DNA of 64,000 nt from Amphibacillus marinus (GTDB lineage Bacteria > Bacillota > Bacilli > Bacillales > Amphibacillaceae), in the NCBI RefSeq assembly GCF_900110345.1, contig NZ_FODJ01000006.1, positions 121,015-185,014 of the forward strand, given 5' to 3'. Both the position numbers and the translations under genes were made by a program. Of the stretch, positions 40,721 to 50,888 are shown piece by piece (within the stretch, counting starts at the first letter, position 1; every line of letters starts with the position of its first letter). Below the pieces are notes generated by a model. The model searched no databases. It was not told where the DNA came from and saw nothing but the letters and a program-made list of their open reading frames with translations.

Positions 40721-42010
40721 TTAGAGGATAGGAAGCAAATACCTGAGCAGTATATAAACAGTGGAGACGAATAAGGAAAGCAAGACTAGGGGCACACCAA
40801 ATTTCATGTAGCCAGTAAATGATATTTTTTCATTATCAGCCTCGGCTAACCCTGCTACGACAACGTTAGCTGTTGTCCCAATTAGCGAGCCATTACCACC
40901 AAGACAAGCACCTAACGCAAGCGCCCACCAGATCGGATCTAAATAGTCCATTCCATATGTTTGAAATTCTTGAATAACTGGTACCATCGCAGCAACAAAT
41001 GGCGCATTATTAATGAACTGCGACAACAACCCAGAGACCCAAAGTACACTTATTGCCGTCAGAACTAAATCACCTCTTGTTAATGAAATTAAATATTGAG
41101 ATACGAATTCTAACACACCAACCTCTTTTAGTGCACCTACTAAAGTATATAAAGCAATGAAAAAAAACAGCGTATCCCATTCAACCTCGGCAAAAACTTT
41201 TGTTACAGCAAGGTCCTTCTCTGTTAATAACAATAGTAGCACTGCTGCGGAAACCGAAACTGTCGTAAGATCAAGCTGAATAAACGCGTGTGATAGAAAG
41301 CCAATCATTGTAATGGATAGAATAATTGTACATTTATGCATCATCGACTTATTAACAATGTAGTCAGCTGCATTTTGGCTTAACAACTGATTAACTAAAT
41401 AGGGCTTAACAGTAAGCTGCTTTCGAAATAAAAGAACCATAAAAATATTTGCAATGACAAGCATAATTAATACAACTGGACCCAAATGAAGTATGAAATC
41501 TAAAAAATCAAAATGCTCGACTGCTTGCCCAATCATAATATTGGGCGGATCACCAATAATCGTTGCTGTCCCACCAATATTAGCACTGAAAATAACAATT
41601 AATAAATACGGAAAAGCTGGCAATTCTAGGCGCTTTGTGATAGATAAAATAATTGGAACGAATAACAAGACAGCTGTGACATTATCAAGTAAAGCAGCAC
41701 CTACTGCCATTAGCAGGGATGACCCTAATAACAATAGAATCGGCTGACCTTTCACAAGCTGAACAAGCGAGATTGCAATATATTGAAAAAGCCCTGTTTT
41801 CTCTGTTATTGCTACGATAACCATCATGGCAAACAGCAAAGCTATCGTATCCCAATCTATTGCCCATCTGAAGGCTTCCTCCCAGCTATAAACATGAGTA
41901 ATCATTAACAGAATAGCTCCCGTCATGGCGACTAAGGCTTGATTCACTTTTCCAATAATAATAAAAAAATAACAAACTAAAAAAATGCTAATTGCAAGCA
42001 TAACCGCCAT
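40721..42010 (-). CDS. ArsB/NhaD-type ion transporter superfamily permease
   Basis: The 429-residue polytopic protein has about eleven membrane segments and ion-transporter superfamily patterns: NVTAVLLFVPI near 110-120, ANIGGTATIIGDPPNIMIG near 144-162, FINNAPFVAAMVPV near 325-338 and GGNGSLIGTTANVV near 366-379. The paired GxP/NN motifs place it with ArsB, NhaD and SLC13 relatives. The substrate (Na+/H+, arsenite or organic anion) cannot be read from sequence; no ars genes are nearby. It is divergent from yrzE. Confidence 0.85.
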   Translation of the reverse strand: MAVMLAISIFLVCYFFIIIGKVNQALVAMTGAILLMITHVYSWEEAFRWAIDWDTIALLFAMMVIVAITEKTGLFQYIAISLVQLVKGQPILLLLGSSLLMAVGAALLDNVTAVLLFVPIILSITKRLELPAFPYLLIVIFSANIGGTATIIGDPPNIMIGQAVEHFDFLDFILHLGPVVLIMLVIANIFMVLLFRKQLTVKPYLVNQLLSQNAADYIVNKSMMHKCTIILSITMIGFLSHAFIQLDLTTVSVSAAVLLLLLTEKDLAVTKVFAEVEWDTLFFFIALYTLVGALKEVGVLEFVSQYLISLTRGDLVLTAISVLWVSGLLSQFINNAPFVAAMVPVIQEFQTYGMDYLDPIWWALALGACLGGNGSLIGTTANVVVAGLAEADNEKISFTGYMKFGVPLVLLSLFVSTVYILLRYLLPIL

Positions 42011-42157
42011 CCGTCATCCTCCTTTTGAGCCCGTCCATAAATCATATGATTGATTCATTATATGATGATAACTTTATTCGAATGAGAATAGATGTCTATT
42101 TAATCAACTAGGCTCATATCTTTATAAAAAATGGACGAGTAGAAGGGAGGTTCCACT

Positions 42158-42541
42158 TTGAAACAACATTCTTCTGCCCTGCTGTATGGCTGGGTCACAT
42201 TAATATTTTTATTAATCATAACAAGCTTGACCATGGCACTTGTACTTCAGTTTACATCTATAACAAACCCGTTATTAGACCAACTTGCTACTGTACTAGC
42301 CTTTGTCATCCTGTTTATTGCAGCTTTTATAGCTGGTTTAAAAGCAAAGAGTAAGGGCTGGTTAGTCGGCATTCTACTAAGTCTTGGCTTTAGCTTATTC
42401 GTCTTTTTGTTTCAATATTTAGGCTACGGTGAACTATTTAGTGTAAAGCAAATCATTTTTCATACCGGCTTTTTAGCAGCCTGTATTATTGGCGCAATTC
42501 TAGGTGTTAATTTAACCGGTAATCGGCAGCGGCCTGCCTAA
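42158..42541 (+). CDS. yrzE: TIGR04086 family membrane protein (YrzE-like)
   Basis: The 127-residue protein has four transmembrane helices (about 10-30, 42-62, 66-86, 95-117), with GLKAKSKGWLVGILLSLGFSL in the centre. It resembles B. subtilis YrzE (TIGR04086); function unknown. The start is TTG at 42158, supported by GGGAGG 8 nt upstream and no better ATG. A large hairpin follows the gene. Confidence 0.82.
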   Translation: MKQHSSALLYGWVTLIFLLIITSLTMALVLQFTSITNPLLDQLATVLAFVILFIAAFIAGLKAKSKGWLVGILLSLGFSLFVFLFQYLGYGELFSVKQIIFHTGFLAACIIGAILGVNLTGNRQRPA

Positions 42542-42580
42542 ACTTACTGTTTGTATGTATAGGTGTCATTTCGCTATCTA

Positions 42581-42688
42581 AAAAAGCAGTTGAAATATCC
42601 GAAACTTATTAACTTTTGTGCTTTGGCATTTACCATAGCCTGCACGGTTAAATAAGTATGGATATTTCAACTGCCATTATTTTTTTCA
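42581..42688. terminator. Long bidirectional hairpin terminator between yrzE and a membrane protein gene
   Basis: A perfect 15-bp arm pair (42586-42600 with 42660-42674) continues inward through ACTTATT/AATAAGT and GTGC/GCAC pairings. A-run on the left and T-run on the right (ATTATTTTTTTC) give termination signals both ways. It is much larger than a usual terminator. Confidence 0.75.
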
Positions 42689-42704
42689 AATATTACACAA
42701 GCTG

Positions 42705-44258
42705 TTATAGCAAAAATGTGGAGCCAATAATTCCAACTAAACCAATAAGTGCAAGAATTAAAACAGGGAGCTTTGGCATTTGCTCATTATTATCCATTGC
42801 CTTGCCAAACATAAAAAAGACAAATGGATGAACCAAGAAGGTCATAGAGAAGGTAAACGTGATTAAGCCCGCCGTCTCTGCTCCAAACATGCCCTCTTGA
42901 ATAGCTGCAAATAAGCCAAAGTGGGAGATTGAAGAAGCTTTAGCCATTGCACTAAAATCCATTGACATTGAACCGAAGCTGAGCAGTAACAGCCCACCAA
43001 ATATTGCAATAACTTGCCACCCGAACCCGAATTTAAGTAATGCTTTTAGCTCTTCCTTATCATTATCAGCTTTTCTAATATGCAATAAGCCCATTATTGT
43101 CAATAGAATCCCGATAACAAGCATTATTATTGAGGGGATAATTAGTAAAGCCCCCTGATTAGAACTGATTGCTAAGATTGCAAATACAAAAATGTGCATA
43201 GCAAACGGGATGTTAACAAGCATTGGAGCTCGATTAGTAGCCTTCTCCCCGAGATCACCGGCAGTACAAGCGCCTGTAAGACCCGTGTGAGAAAGAGCGC
43301 CTGCTAAGCCTGGTGCAAGATTACGGACACTCACAGTCTTGCCAAAATAAATTAAAAGTGCCATTCCACCGAACATCCAAAAAATTTGGCCGAAAAAACC
43401 ATAGCCTAACACAGCACCTGTCCCTTCAATTTCAAAAACCTCAATAATTCTAGATCCGCCTACAATGAAATTCGCCGCTAAAACCACTGGAATACCTGCA
43501 AAGAGGAGCGCCTTAATAGTCGGTCCTAGTATATATTTGTAACAAATTGCTCCCAATGCAGTTGTAATAACCATCGAGAAGAAAATAGCAGGTAATGCCA
43601 GCAGACTATTTATCAATTGAGATAAATAGAATGAAATTATGATAACGCCAATAATTGTAATAATTTCAAGCGCACCTTTTCGTATGTATAATGGCTTGTT
43701 AATAATCGTTGCTTTACTATCAATTAAAATAATTGATCCTACTAAACCTAGGTATGCCATAATTGGATAGTAGTTTGCTAATGAACCAGTGTTTAATCCT
43801 AGTAGTAAACGCGCAGTTGCTTCAATACCAATAAACAAAAAGAATGATCTGACGATTAGAACAAGCTGTGTTCTAGTCGTACCAAGAACAGCCTCTTCTT
43901 CATTATGAATAAGCCACTCCTCGGTATCATTTGCTTTATTACCAAATAATTTACGAATTTCTTGCCCTCCTACAAAAAAGGTAACAATTAAGGCAATGTT
44001 AGTTGTTTTTGAAAGTAATTCAATTACTGGGAATTGTTGAAGACCCGGTTCAGCAATTCCACTATAAACTAATGCGAAGCCCATAGCTAAACCGAAGATG
44101 ACAATGATTAAGATCGGGGAATATCGAGTGCCAGCAACGACTGTCCTGGCAATTAAAATCATTGGGACAAGCAAGAAGAGCGACAATAAAAAATGATTTA
44201 ATAATTGCAAACTATCAATTTGTTGAATAAGTTGTTCCATTAACTTGCTCCTTTTCAA
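42705..44258 (-). CDS. Unrecognised polytopic membrane protein, transporter-like
   Basis: I do not recognise this 517-residue protein. It has about twelve to thirteen hydrophobic segments. A soluble acidic stretch near residues 105-125 carries NDTEEWLIHNEEEA. The most distinctive segment is the glycine-rich LAGALSHTGLTGACTAGDLGEKATNR near residues 312-337, flanked by membrane helices and perhaps a substrate site. General composition suggests a secondary transporter. It has its own upstream gap (about 165 bp, with the yajC terminator) and ends in a long bidirectional hairpin, so it is probably transcribed alone. Confidence 0.7.
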   Translation of the reverse strand: MKRSKLMEQLIQQIDSLQLLNHFLLSLFLLVPMILIARTVVAGTRYSPILIIVIFGLAMGFALVYSGIAEPGLQQFPVIELLSKTTNIALIVTFFVGGQEIRKLFGNKANDTEEWLIHNEEEAVLGTTRTQLVLIVRSFFLFIGIEATARLLLGLNTGSLANYYPIMAYLGLVGSIILIDSKATIINKPLYIRKGALEIITIIGVIIISFYLSQLINSLLALPAIFFSMVITTALGAICYKYILGPTIKALLFAGIPVVLAANFIVGGSRIIEVFEIEGTGAVLGYGFFGQIFWMFGGMALLIYFGKTVSVRNLAPGLAGALSHTGLTGACTAGDLGEKATNRAPMLVNIPFAMHIFVFAILAISSNQGALLIIPSIIMLVIGILLTIMGLLHIRKADNDKEELKALLKFGFGWQVIAIFGGLLLLSFGSMSMDFSAMAKASSISHFGLFAAIQEGMFGAETAGLITFTFSMTFLVHPFVFFMFGKAMDNNEQMPKLPVLILALIGLVGIIGSTFLL

Positions 44259-44374
44259 AAGAATTTATGCACACTTATTCATATTACTTTGTTTTCACTT
44301 CATAGTAAACGCTATCTTGAATACTGTCACAATATGTTCATAATAAGGCCAAGCAACGCTAGGCCCAAATATTA

Positions 44375-44411
44375 AGAGAAAACCTCTAAGCTAAATAACA
44401 GCCTAGAGGTT
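44375..44411 (-). terminator. Terminator after yajC
   Basis: An 11-bp stem with one mismatch (44381-44391 with 44401-44411) is followed on the minus strand by TTTTCTCTT. It closes the ruvA-ruvB-queA-tgt-yajC run. Confidence 0.75.
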
Positions 44412-44423
44412 CAACATCATTCA

Positions 44424-44723
44424 TTATATTTGTTCTGCTGGTGTAGTATCCGACTGGGCAACAACTCGTTTAATAGCATTACGGTCAAATGTTAGCTTAT
44501 GACCCTTGTCCACTGTGATGACAATCTTATCTTCATCAATAGCATCAACCGTACCATATAGGCCACCAATTGTTACAATTTGATCGCCTTTCTTTAGATC
44601 AGATTGCATTTGACTAACTTCTTTTTGTCTTTTTTGCTGTGGACGAATAAGAAACAAGTAAAACACAAGACCCATTAAAAGAATTGGTGAAAAACTTAAT
44701 AATCCTCCTAAAGCACCTTCCAT
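44424..44723 (-). CDS. yajC: Preprotein translocase subunit YajC
   Basis: YajC binds SecDF in the translocase holocomplex. The 99-residue protein has one membrane helix (about 10-27, LLMGLVFYLFLIRPQQKR) and a cytoplasmic domain with LKKGDQIVTIGGLYGTV. It follows tgt by 18 bp, the common tgt-yajC order. Confidence 0.95.
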   Translation of the reverse strand: MEGALGGLLSFSPILLMGLVFYLFLIRPQQKRQKEVSQMQSDLKKGDQIVTIGGLYGTVDAIDEDKIVITVDKGHKLTFDRNAIKRVVAQSDTTPAEQI

Positions 44724-44741
44724 TTCATAATCCCCTTTCTG

Positions 44742-45911
<1,170 letters not shown>

Positions 45912-46940
45912 TTATATAATTAGCATTGCATCACCAAAGCTAAAGAAACGATAGTGATTGGTAACGGCTTCTTGGTAACCCTTCATAATAAAGTCACGTC
46001 CAGCTAGCGCACTAACCAGCATCACTAACGTCGACTTTGGCAAATGAAAGTTTGTTATTAAGCCGTCAATTGCCTGATAGTGATAGGGTGGATAGATAAA
46101 AATACTGGTCCAACCACTGGCAGCAACAAGCGCCCCATCATGCTCAGTCGCAATTGTCTCAAGCGTTCTCGTCGAAGTTGTCCCAACCGCAATAATTCGT
46201 CCACCACTTTGTTTGGCTGTCGTAATTTTTTTAGCCTCTTCTTCTGTTAAATGGTAGAATTCAGCATGCATGGCATGCTCTTCAATCGCTTCTACACTAA
46301 CTGGTCGAAAGGTGCCCAATCCAACATGAAGAGTTACATAAGCAATCTTAACACCCTTTGCTTCAATCTGTGCTAATAATGCTTCAGTAAAATGCAGACC
46401 CGCAGTTGGTGCTGCCGCAGATCCCTCTTCCTTTGCATAAACAGTTTGGTAACGATCACGATCAGCTAATTGCTCTTTAATATAGGGTGGCAACGGCATT
46501 TCACCAAGTTCATTTAAAACCTCAAGAAAAATCCCTTGATATGTAAACTTAACAACTCGCCCACCATGGTCTTGCAGCTCGGTACAAACCGCCCTAAGCT
46601 GACCATTACCAAAGACTATTTCTGTTCCAATACTAATCTTCTTAGCAGGTTTAACCAATACTTCCCATTGATCAGTATCTCGTTGATGTAACAATAGTAA
46701 TTCAATCTTAGCACCAGTATCGCTTTTGCTTCCATACAATCGTGCCGGTAATACTTTGGTGTTATTTAACACTAAACAATCTCCAGGTTGCAAATAGTCA
46801 ATAATATTGCCAAACTGCTGATGTTCAATTTGCTGACTATCTTTCTTCATGACTAAAAGCTTCGATGATGTTCTATCTTTCAATGGTGTTTGTGCAATTA
46901 ATTGTTCTGGTAAATGAAAATCAAAATCCTCTACTCGCAT
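45912..46940 (-). CDS. queA: S-adenosylmethionine:tRNA ribosyltransferase-isomerase
   Basis: QueA turns preQ1-tRNA into epoxyqueuosine-tRNA using the ribosyl part of SAM. From ATG 46940 (342 residues) it has [39 protein letters not shown] and [15 protein letters not shown], all family hallmarks. The upstream TTG four codons earlier overlaps the ribosome-binding site and is not the start. Next gene is tgt, about 30 bp downstream. Confidence 0.96.
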   Translation of the reverse strand: MRVEDFDFHLPEQLIAQTPLKDRTSSKLLVMKKDSQQIEHQQFGNIIDYLQPGDCLVLNNTKVLPARLYGSKSDTGAKIELLLLHQRDTDQWEVLVKPAKKISIGTEIVFGNGQLRAVCTELQDHGGRVVKFTYQGIFLEVLNELGEMPLPPYIKEQLADRDRYQTVYAKEEGSAAAPTAGLHFTEALLAQIEAKGVKIAYVTLHVGLGTFRPVSVEAIEEHAMHAEFYHLTEEEAKKITTAKQSGGRIIAVGTTSTRTLETIATEHDGALVAASGWTSIFIYPPYHYQAIDGLITNFHLPKSTLVMLVSALAGRDFIMKGYQEAVTNHYRFFSFGDAMLII

Positions 46941-47052
46941 ACGGTACTCCAATCCGTCATCCTTAATTTTACTTATATGAGTTACATGATTATCCGTTAT
47001 TATAAAAATTACCTTGCTTAGCTTACTTTACTTTGTGGCGCTTGTCTAGCAT

Positions 47053-48057
47053 TTAGTCGGATTGCTTTAATGGTCGATTAAAATGCTGATAGGTTTTAGG
47101 CGTGGCTATTCTACCACGCGGTGTCCGCTGAATAAATCCTTGCTGTAACAGAAAAGGCTCATAAACATCCTCAATTGTTTGCGATTCCTCGCCAATTGTT
47201 GCCGCCAAGGTGTCAAGTCCGACCGGCCCACCCTGAAAAGCATCTAGAATACTTAGAAGTAGCTTATGATCAATATGATCCAAGCCCGTTTTATCGACTT
47301 GCAGCATTTGTAAAGCCTGATCTGTTGTTTCAATACTAATTTTTGTTTCACCCTTAACCTGTGAAATATCCCGTACTCTTTTTAACAAACGATTGGCAAT
47401 TCTCGGGGTACCACGTGATCGCATCGCAATTTCAGTTGCAGCTGCTGAATCTATCTTAACATTAAAGATTGAAGCAGTTCTTTCTACAATTTCTTGTAAA
47501 TCATTTGCTTGATAGTACTCTAACCGACTTAAAACTCCGAAGCGATCTCGCAGTGGTGCTGTTAACAAACCAGCACGAGTTGTGGCACCTACTAATGTAA
47601 ATGGTGGTAAATCTAAACGGACAGACCGGGCTGTTGAACCCGTACCAATTACAATATCTAAGCAAAAATCCTCCATTGCTGGGTAGAGAATCTCTTCAAC
47701 TGCTCTGGGCAACCGATGAATCTCATCAATAAAAAGAACATCGCCTGCTTCAAGTGATGATAGAATGGCGGCAAGATCGCCAGCCTTTTCTATCGCTGGA
47801 CCAGACGTTGTTCGAAACTGTACATCCATTTCATTGGCAATGATTGAAGCCATTGTCGTTTTTCCAAGTCCCGGTGGGCCGTACAATAGCACATGATCAA
47901 GCGGCTCATTCCTTAGCTTTGCTGCTTGAATAAAGATTGCTAAGTTCTCTTTTGCTGTTGTTTGACCAATATATTGCGCTAATGAGGTTGGTCTTAAGCT
48001 TAATTCAATGACATGCTCATCTTCAAATTGTTCTCCCGAAATCATCCGGTCTTCCAT
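47053..48057 (-). CDS. ruvB: Holliday junction branch-migration ATPase RuvB
   Basis: RuvB is the hexameric AAA+ motor of the RuvAB complex. Of 334 residues, Walker A is GPPGLGKTT (60-68), Walker B is FIDEIHRL near 109-116, and sensor 1 and arginine-finger segments ([20 protein letters not shown]) are present. A C-terminal winged helix binds DNA. It follows ruvA by about 20 bp. The resolvase RuvC is absent, as usual for Bacilli. Confidence 0.97.
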   Translation of the reverse strand: MEDRMISGEQFEDEHVIELSLRPTSLAQYIGQTTAKENLAIFIQAAKLRNEPLDHVLLYGPPGLGKTTMASIIANEMDVQFRTTSGPAIEKAGDLAAILSSLEAGDVLFIDEIHRLPRAVEEILYPAMEDFCLDIVIGTGSTARSVRLDLPPFTLVGATTRAGLLTAPLRDRFGVLSRLEYYQANDLQEIVERTASIFNVKIDSAAATEIAMRSRGTPRIANRLLKRVRDISQVKGETKISIETTDQALQMLQVDKTGLDHIDHKLLLSILDAFQGGPVGLDTLAATIGEESQTIEDVYEPFLLQQGFIQRTPRGRIATPKTYQHFNRPLKQSD

Positions 48058-48076
48058 TGTTTATCACTTCTCCCTG

Positions 48077-48685
48077 TTATTGCATCAGTAGCGCTAAACC
48101 TTTGCGGATCAGACCATCCGTCGTCATGCCTTGCTCCTGTCTTAACATCGGTCCTATTGCTGTTAATTCTTTTTCTTTATAGCCTAAAGCCTTTAATGCT
48201 TCTATTGCTTCCGTATATGACTGGTCATCTATCTGCTTGATAACTGCTTCCCCACCATGATCACTATGCCCCGTTTGTGTGACCACAACTGCTAGCTTTC
48301 CTTTTAAATCGAGAATCATCTGCCGTGCTGTCTTTTTCCCAACACCAGGAAACTGAGTTAAGAACCTCTCATCCTCTTCCTCAATTGCAACGCTAAATTG
48401 CGCGACAGAAGCATTACCAACAATTGAGAGCGCCCCTTTCGGCCCAATGCCTGAGACATTTAATATTTGTGCAAACAGTTGTTTTTCATCTTGATTACGA
48501 AAACCATACAAAACTTGTGCATCCTCGCGTACATAATGAAAGGTATGTATTTTTACTTTTTCATCTAATTGATTTTGAAAATGGAATGGGTTTGCACAAA
48601 TAACCTCATAACCAACTCCTGCTATATCGATAATTGCAGACATTTCTGTAAGTTCTACGAGTCTGCCATTTAAATAATTTATCAT
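48077..48685 (-). CDS. ruvA: Holliday junction DNA helicase subunit RuvA
   Basis: RuvA binds four-way junctions and loads RuvB. From ATG 48685 (202 residues) it has the OB domain (MINYLNGRLVEL), helix-hairpin-helix segments (ISGIGPKGALSIV-like GPKGAL; FPGVGKKTARQMILDL) and the C-terminal domain III that contacts RuvB (EAIEALKALGYKEKE). Seven extra upstream codons are not conserved. The AGGGAG ribosome-binding site is about 10 nt away. Confidence 0.95.
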   Translation of the reverse strand: MINYLNGRLVELTEMSAIIDIAGVGYEVICANPFHFQNQLDEKVKIHTFHYVREDAQVLYGFRNQDEKQLFAQILNVSGIGPKGALSIVGNASVAQFSVAIEEEDERFLTQFPGVGKKTARQMILDLKGKLAVVVTQTGHSDHGGEAVIKQIDDQSYTEAIEALKALGYKEKELTAIGPMLRQEQGMTTDGLIRKGLALLMQ

Positions 48686-48773
48686 TTTTGCTTCGCTCCC
48701 TAACATATCACTATACCTGTTTAGAAGCTATTTTACCATACAATCGTATGTTCGCCTATAGTAATCAAATAAA

Positions 48774-48805
48774 AAGCAGAGTCTATTCTAGATCAGACTC
48801 TGCTT
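48774..48805 (-). terminator. Terminator embedded in the end of bofC
   Basis: A perfect 11-bp stem (48774-48784 with 48795-48805) contains the bofC stop codon and is followed by a T-run on the minus strand. Confidence 0.85.
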
Positions 48806-49364
48806 GGACACTTTCACTTTGACCACGACTGCCAAAAACAGCAATTGTTTCTTGATAAACTGCTTGACTAGAAATTTTTATCCCACCTTTTAAGCTACCA
48901 AGTTGATCTGTTGTAATTAACCCTTTATTAATTGGATAAAGAATTTCTATTGCTTGGTTGTTTTCCGGTTCACCTTCAAATATAGCAAGGTGATCGCCTA
49001 CTAAACCAAAATAGCCTACTTCTTTAATATAGGGAGAAATATCCTCGATCTGCTCGCGAAATACCATTTGACCAACTTTTTGGTCAATAAGCTGATAATC
49101 TTGATAATCTGCCCAAAAATCGTCCATTGCGGTAATGGTATCAATTATGGTTTCAGATTCTATTCTTCCATCTAAATATTCCTGTTGAATTGTAACTTCA
49201 ATTCTAGCTAGATCCTCTGGATACTTAGCCTGTTGTTCTAGCTGAGCAACGGTTAAGCTGTCCTCGTCCTCGATACTGCGACCTGATTGATTAACATACG
49301 AATAGATTAGTATAAAGAACAGCAAGCATAAATTAATCGCATAAAAATAGCGTAAGTTTTTCAT
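48783..49364 (-). CDS. bofC: Forespore protein BofC (sigma-K checkpoint)
   Basis: BofC is secreted by the forespore and restrains SpoIVB signalling, so that pro-sigma-K is processed on time. The 193-residue protein has an N-terminal membrane or signal segment (about 5-24), then the BofC N-domain (TIQQEYLDGRIESETI) and C-domain (WADYQDYQLIDQK, GYFGLVGDHLAIFEGEP, GGIKISSQAVYQE). B. subtilis has bofC near ruvAB too. AAAGGAG precedes the ATG and a sigma-G-like promoter lies at 49388-49418. Confidence 0.88.
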   Translation of the reverse strand: MKNLRYFYAINLCLLFFILIYSYVNQSGRSIEDEDSLTVAQLEQQAKYPEDLARIEVTIQQEYLDGRIESETIIDTITAMDDFWADYQDYQLIDQKVGQMVFREQIEDISPYIKEVGYFGLVGDHLAIFEGEPENNQAIEILYPINKGLITTDQLGSLKGGIKISSQAVYQETIAVFGSRGQSESVQAESDLE

Positions 49365-49387
49365 CTAGTCAACTCCTTTATAGCTAT

Positions 49388-49418
49388 TAGCATGGTCAGT
49401 TTCTTGCTTTTTTACTCA
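49388..49418 (-). promoter_or_regulatory. Sigma-G/F-like promoter of bofC
   Basis: On the minus strand TGAGTA (49418-49413), 18 bp, CATGCTA (49394-49388). The consensus from memory is TGAATA, 17-18 bp, CATACTA, so each half has one mismatch. It lies about 25 bp upstream of the bofC ATG. Confidence 0.6.
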
Positions 49419-49439
49419 TATTCATTTGAAAATTCAACA

Positions 49440-49485
49440 AAAAAGCTACAAATTACTCAATTATATGAGATAATCGGTAGCTTAG
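49440..49485 (-). terminator. Terminator after the orphan gene
   Basis: AAGCTAC pairs with GTAGCTT and CTCA with TGAG in one hairpin, followed by a T-run on the minus strand. Confidence 0.8.
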
Positions 49486-49489
49486 TCAT

Positions 49490-49816
49490 TCAATCTGTAT
49501 AAACAACAAAAGCATATTCATCAGGGTTAACCACTCGGATCGAACGGATTTCTACTAAGTTCAGCTCAATTGAGGCACCATTATAATAACAAATGGCATC
49601 ATAGATATTCTCATCATGCATCGCTAACACAAAACAGTGATCAAGCATGTTTTTTACATTGTTAAATTGAAATTCTTTTAAACTTGTCTGTAATTTCTTT
49701 TGGTATGTTACATAATACTCATAGTGATCATTGTAATTAAATAATTCTAAATAGCGAGCAATCTGTTCTTGGCCCACAACGTGACCTGATTGATCGTCCT
49801 TATTCTCGTCGCTCAT
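49490..49816 (-). CDS. Hypothetical protein, unrecognised
   Basis: I do not recognise this 108-residue protein. It is acidic, without signal peptide or membrane segment. An alpha-helical N-terminal half (QEQIARYLELFNYNDHYEYYVTYQ, rich in Tyr/Asn) is followed by a mixed C-terminal part (CFVLAMHDENIYDAICYYNG, then beta-like LVEIRSIRVVNPDEYAFVVYTD). ATG 49816 follows AGGTG at 6 nt spacing. It has its own terminator, so it is probably a real single-gene unit between nadE and bofC. Confidence 0.6.
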   Translation of the reverse strand: MSDENKDDQSGHVVGQEQIARYLELFNYNDHYEYYVTYQKKLQTSLKEFQFNNVKNMLDHCFVLAMHDENIYDAICYYNGASIELNLVEIRSIRVVNPDEYAFVVYTD

Positions 49817-49993
49817 CACCAACACCTACCCCACAAGCTTTTCTATTAGTTTATTCAGTAATTTTTAGCATTATGATAAACCTCTAGTGATTTTGACCAT
49901 CACTCTACAAGCTGCAACTAATGATGTGGACTAGGTGTTTGGCAAGGAAATTTACACGCTCTATTTAATTAAACTTTTTTAGCAAGTTAGGAC

Positions 49994-50728
49994 CTAATTA
50001 GGAACTTTAATCCCTTCACGCTTATGGGCTGAGCGCTGATGCATGGCTTCAATAATTTGGCGATCTTGTTCAGGAATGGTCTCGCCTCGCAAGAAACTGT
50101 CAATCATCGCATAGGTTGTTCCCATCTCAGTTTCATCAGTCTGTCCTTCCCATAAACCAGCACTTGGTTGTTTGGTAATGACGGCATCCGGTACATTAAG
50201 AAATTTCGCCATCTCTCTAACCTCACCTTTTGTCAGGTTAATAATAGGTGCGAGATCAATTCCACCATCACCAAATTTAGTGAAATAACCTGTGTACCAT
50301 TCAGCAGCATTATCCGTACCAACAACTAAATAATTGTGGTTAGTTGCTACTGTGTATAACGTGCTCATACGTAACCTAGCACGTAAATTGGCGTCAGCAA
50401 GCTTGTCCTTTTCTACGTTATGAACGTCATGCTGATCAAGTACATTAGTAACTGTCGTAAATAGCTTCTCATGTGTCTCTGTTAAGTCAATGGTAATATG
50501 GTCAATGTTAGCAGCTGTTGCTACCTGATTGGCATATTTCAAATCATCTGGGTTACTTTTACATGGCATCATCACACCAATTGAATGATTCGGCAGTGCG
50601 CGCTTGATCAAATTGGCAACGACCGCTGAATCTATTCCCCCACTAATCCCAACAACAAGTCCGTTAACATTCGCTTCGCTCACTTGATCTTTTAACCATT
50701 TCACTAAATCATCTACCTTATTTTGCAT
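49994..50728 (-). CDS. nadE: NH3-dependent NAD+ synthetase
   Basis: NadE makes NAD+ from nicotinate adenine dinucleotide, ATP and ammonia. The 244-residue protein has the PP-loop GISGGIDSAVV at 27-37, RLRMSTLYTVA, GTDNAAEWYTGYFTKFGDGG near 137-156 and PSAGLWEGQTDE near 188-199. It lacks the glutaminase domain. The short form differs from the about 272-residue B. subtilis NadE. It lies next to the NAD repressor gene niaR with only safA between, so NiaR may control it, but I see no clear operator. Confidence 0.93.
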   Translation of the reverse strand: MQNKVDDLVKWLKDQVSEANVNGLVVGISGGIDSAVVANLIKRALPNHSIGVMMPCKSNPDDLKYANQVATAANIDHITIDLTETHEKLFTTVTNVLDQHDVHNVEKDKLADANLRARLRMSTLYTVATNHNYLVVGTDNAAEWYTGYFTKFGDGGIDLAPIINLTKGEVREMAKFLNVPDAVITKQPSAGLWEGQTDETEMGTTYAMIDSFLRGETIPEQDRQIIEAMHQRSAHKREGIKVPN

Positions 50729-50841
50729 GTTCTGTAGCCCCTTCCAAATTAAATGATCTTTTCTTTTTCATCCCCTCTTATTATGTCGCAAAAAAAAAGT
50801 TTATGCAATTCCTTAGTAAGAGGAGCTAGACGTAACAAAAA

Positions 50842-50880
50842 TAGAGAATCAATCCGATGAACGAGCGGATCAATTCTCTA
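50842..50880 (-). terminator. Terminator after safA
   Basis: A 15-bp stem with a two-base mismatch (50842-50856 with 50866-50880), followed by ATTTTTG on the minus strand. Confidence 0.8.
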
Positions 50881-50888
50881 CTAACTAA

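Noticed and set aside
46953-47052. preQ1 riboswitch upstream of queA
   Set aside because: The 100-bp gap contains no recognisable preQ1 aptamer pseudoknot, and queA is probably transcribed from ruvA upstream.
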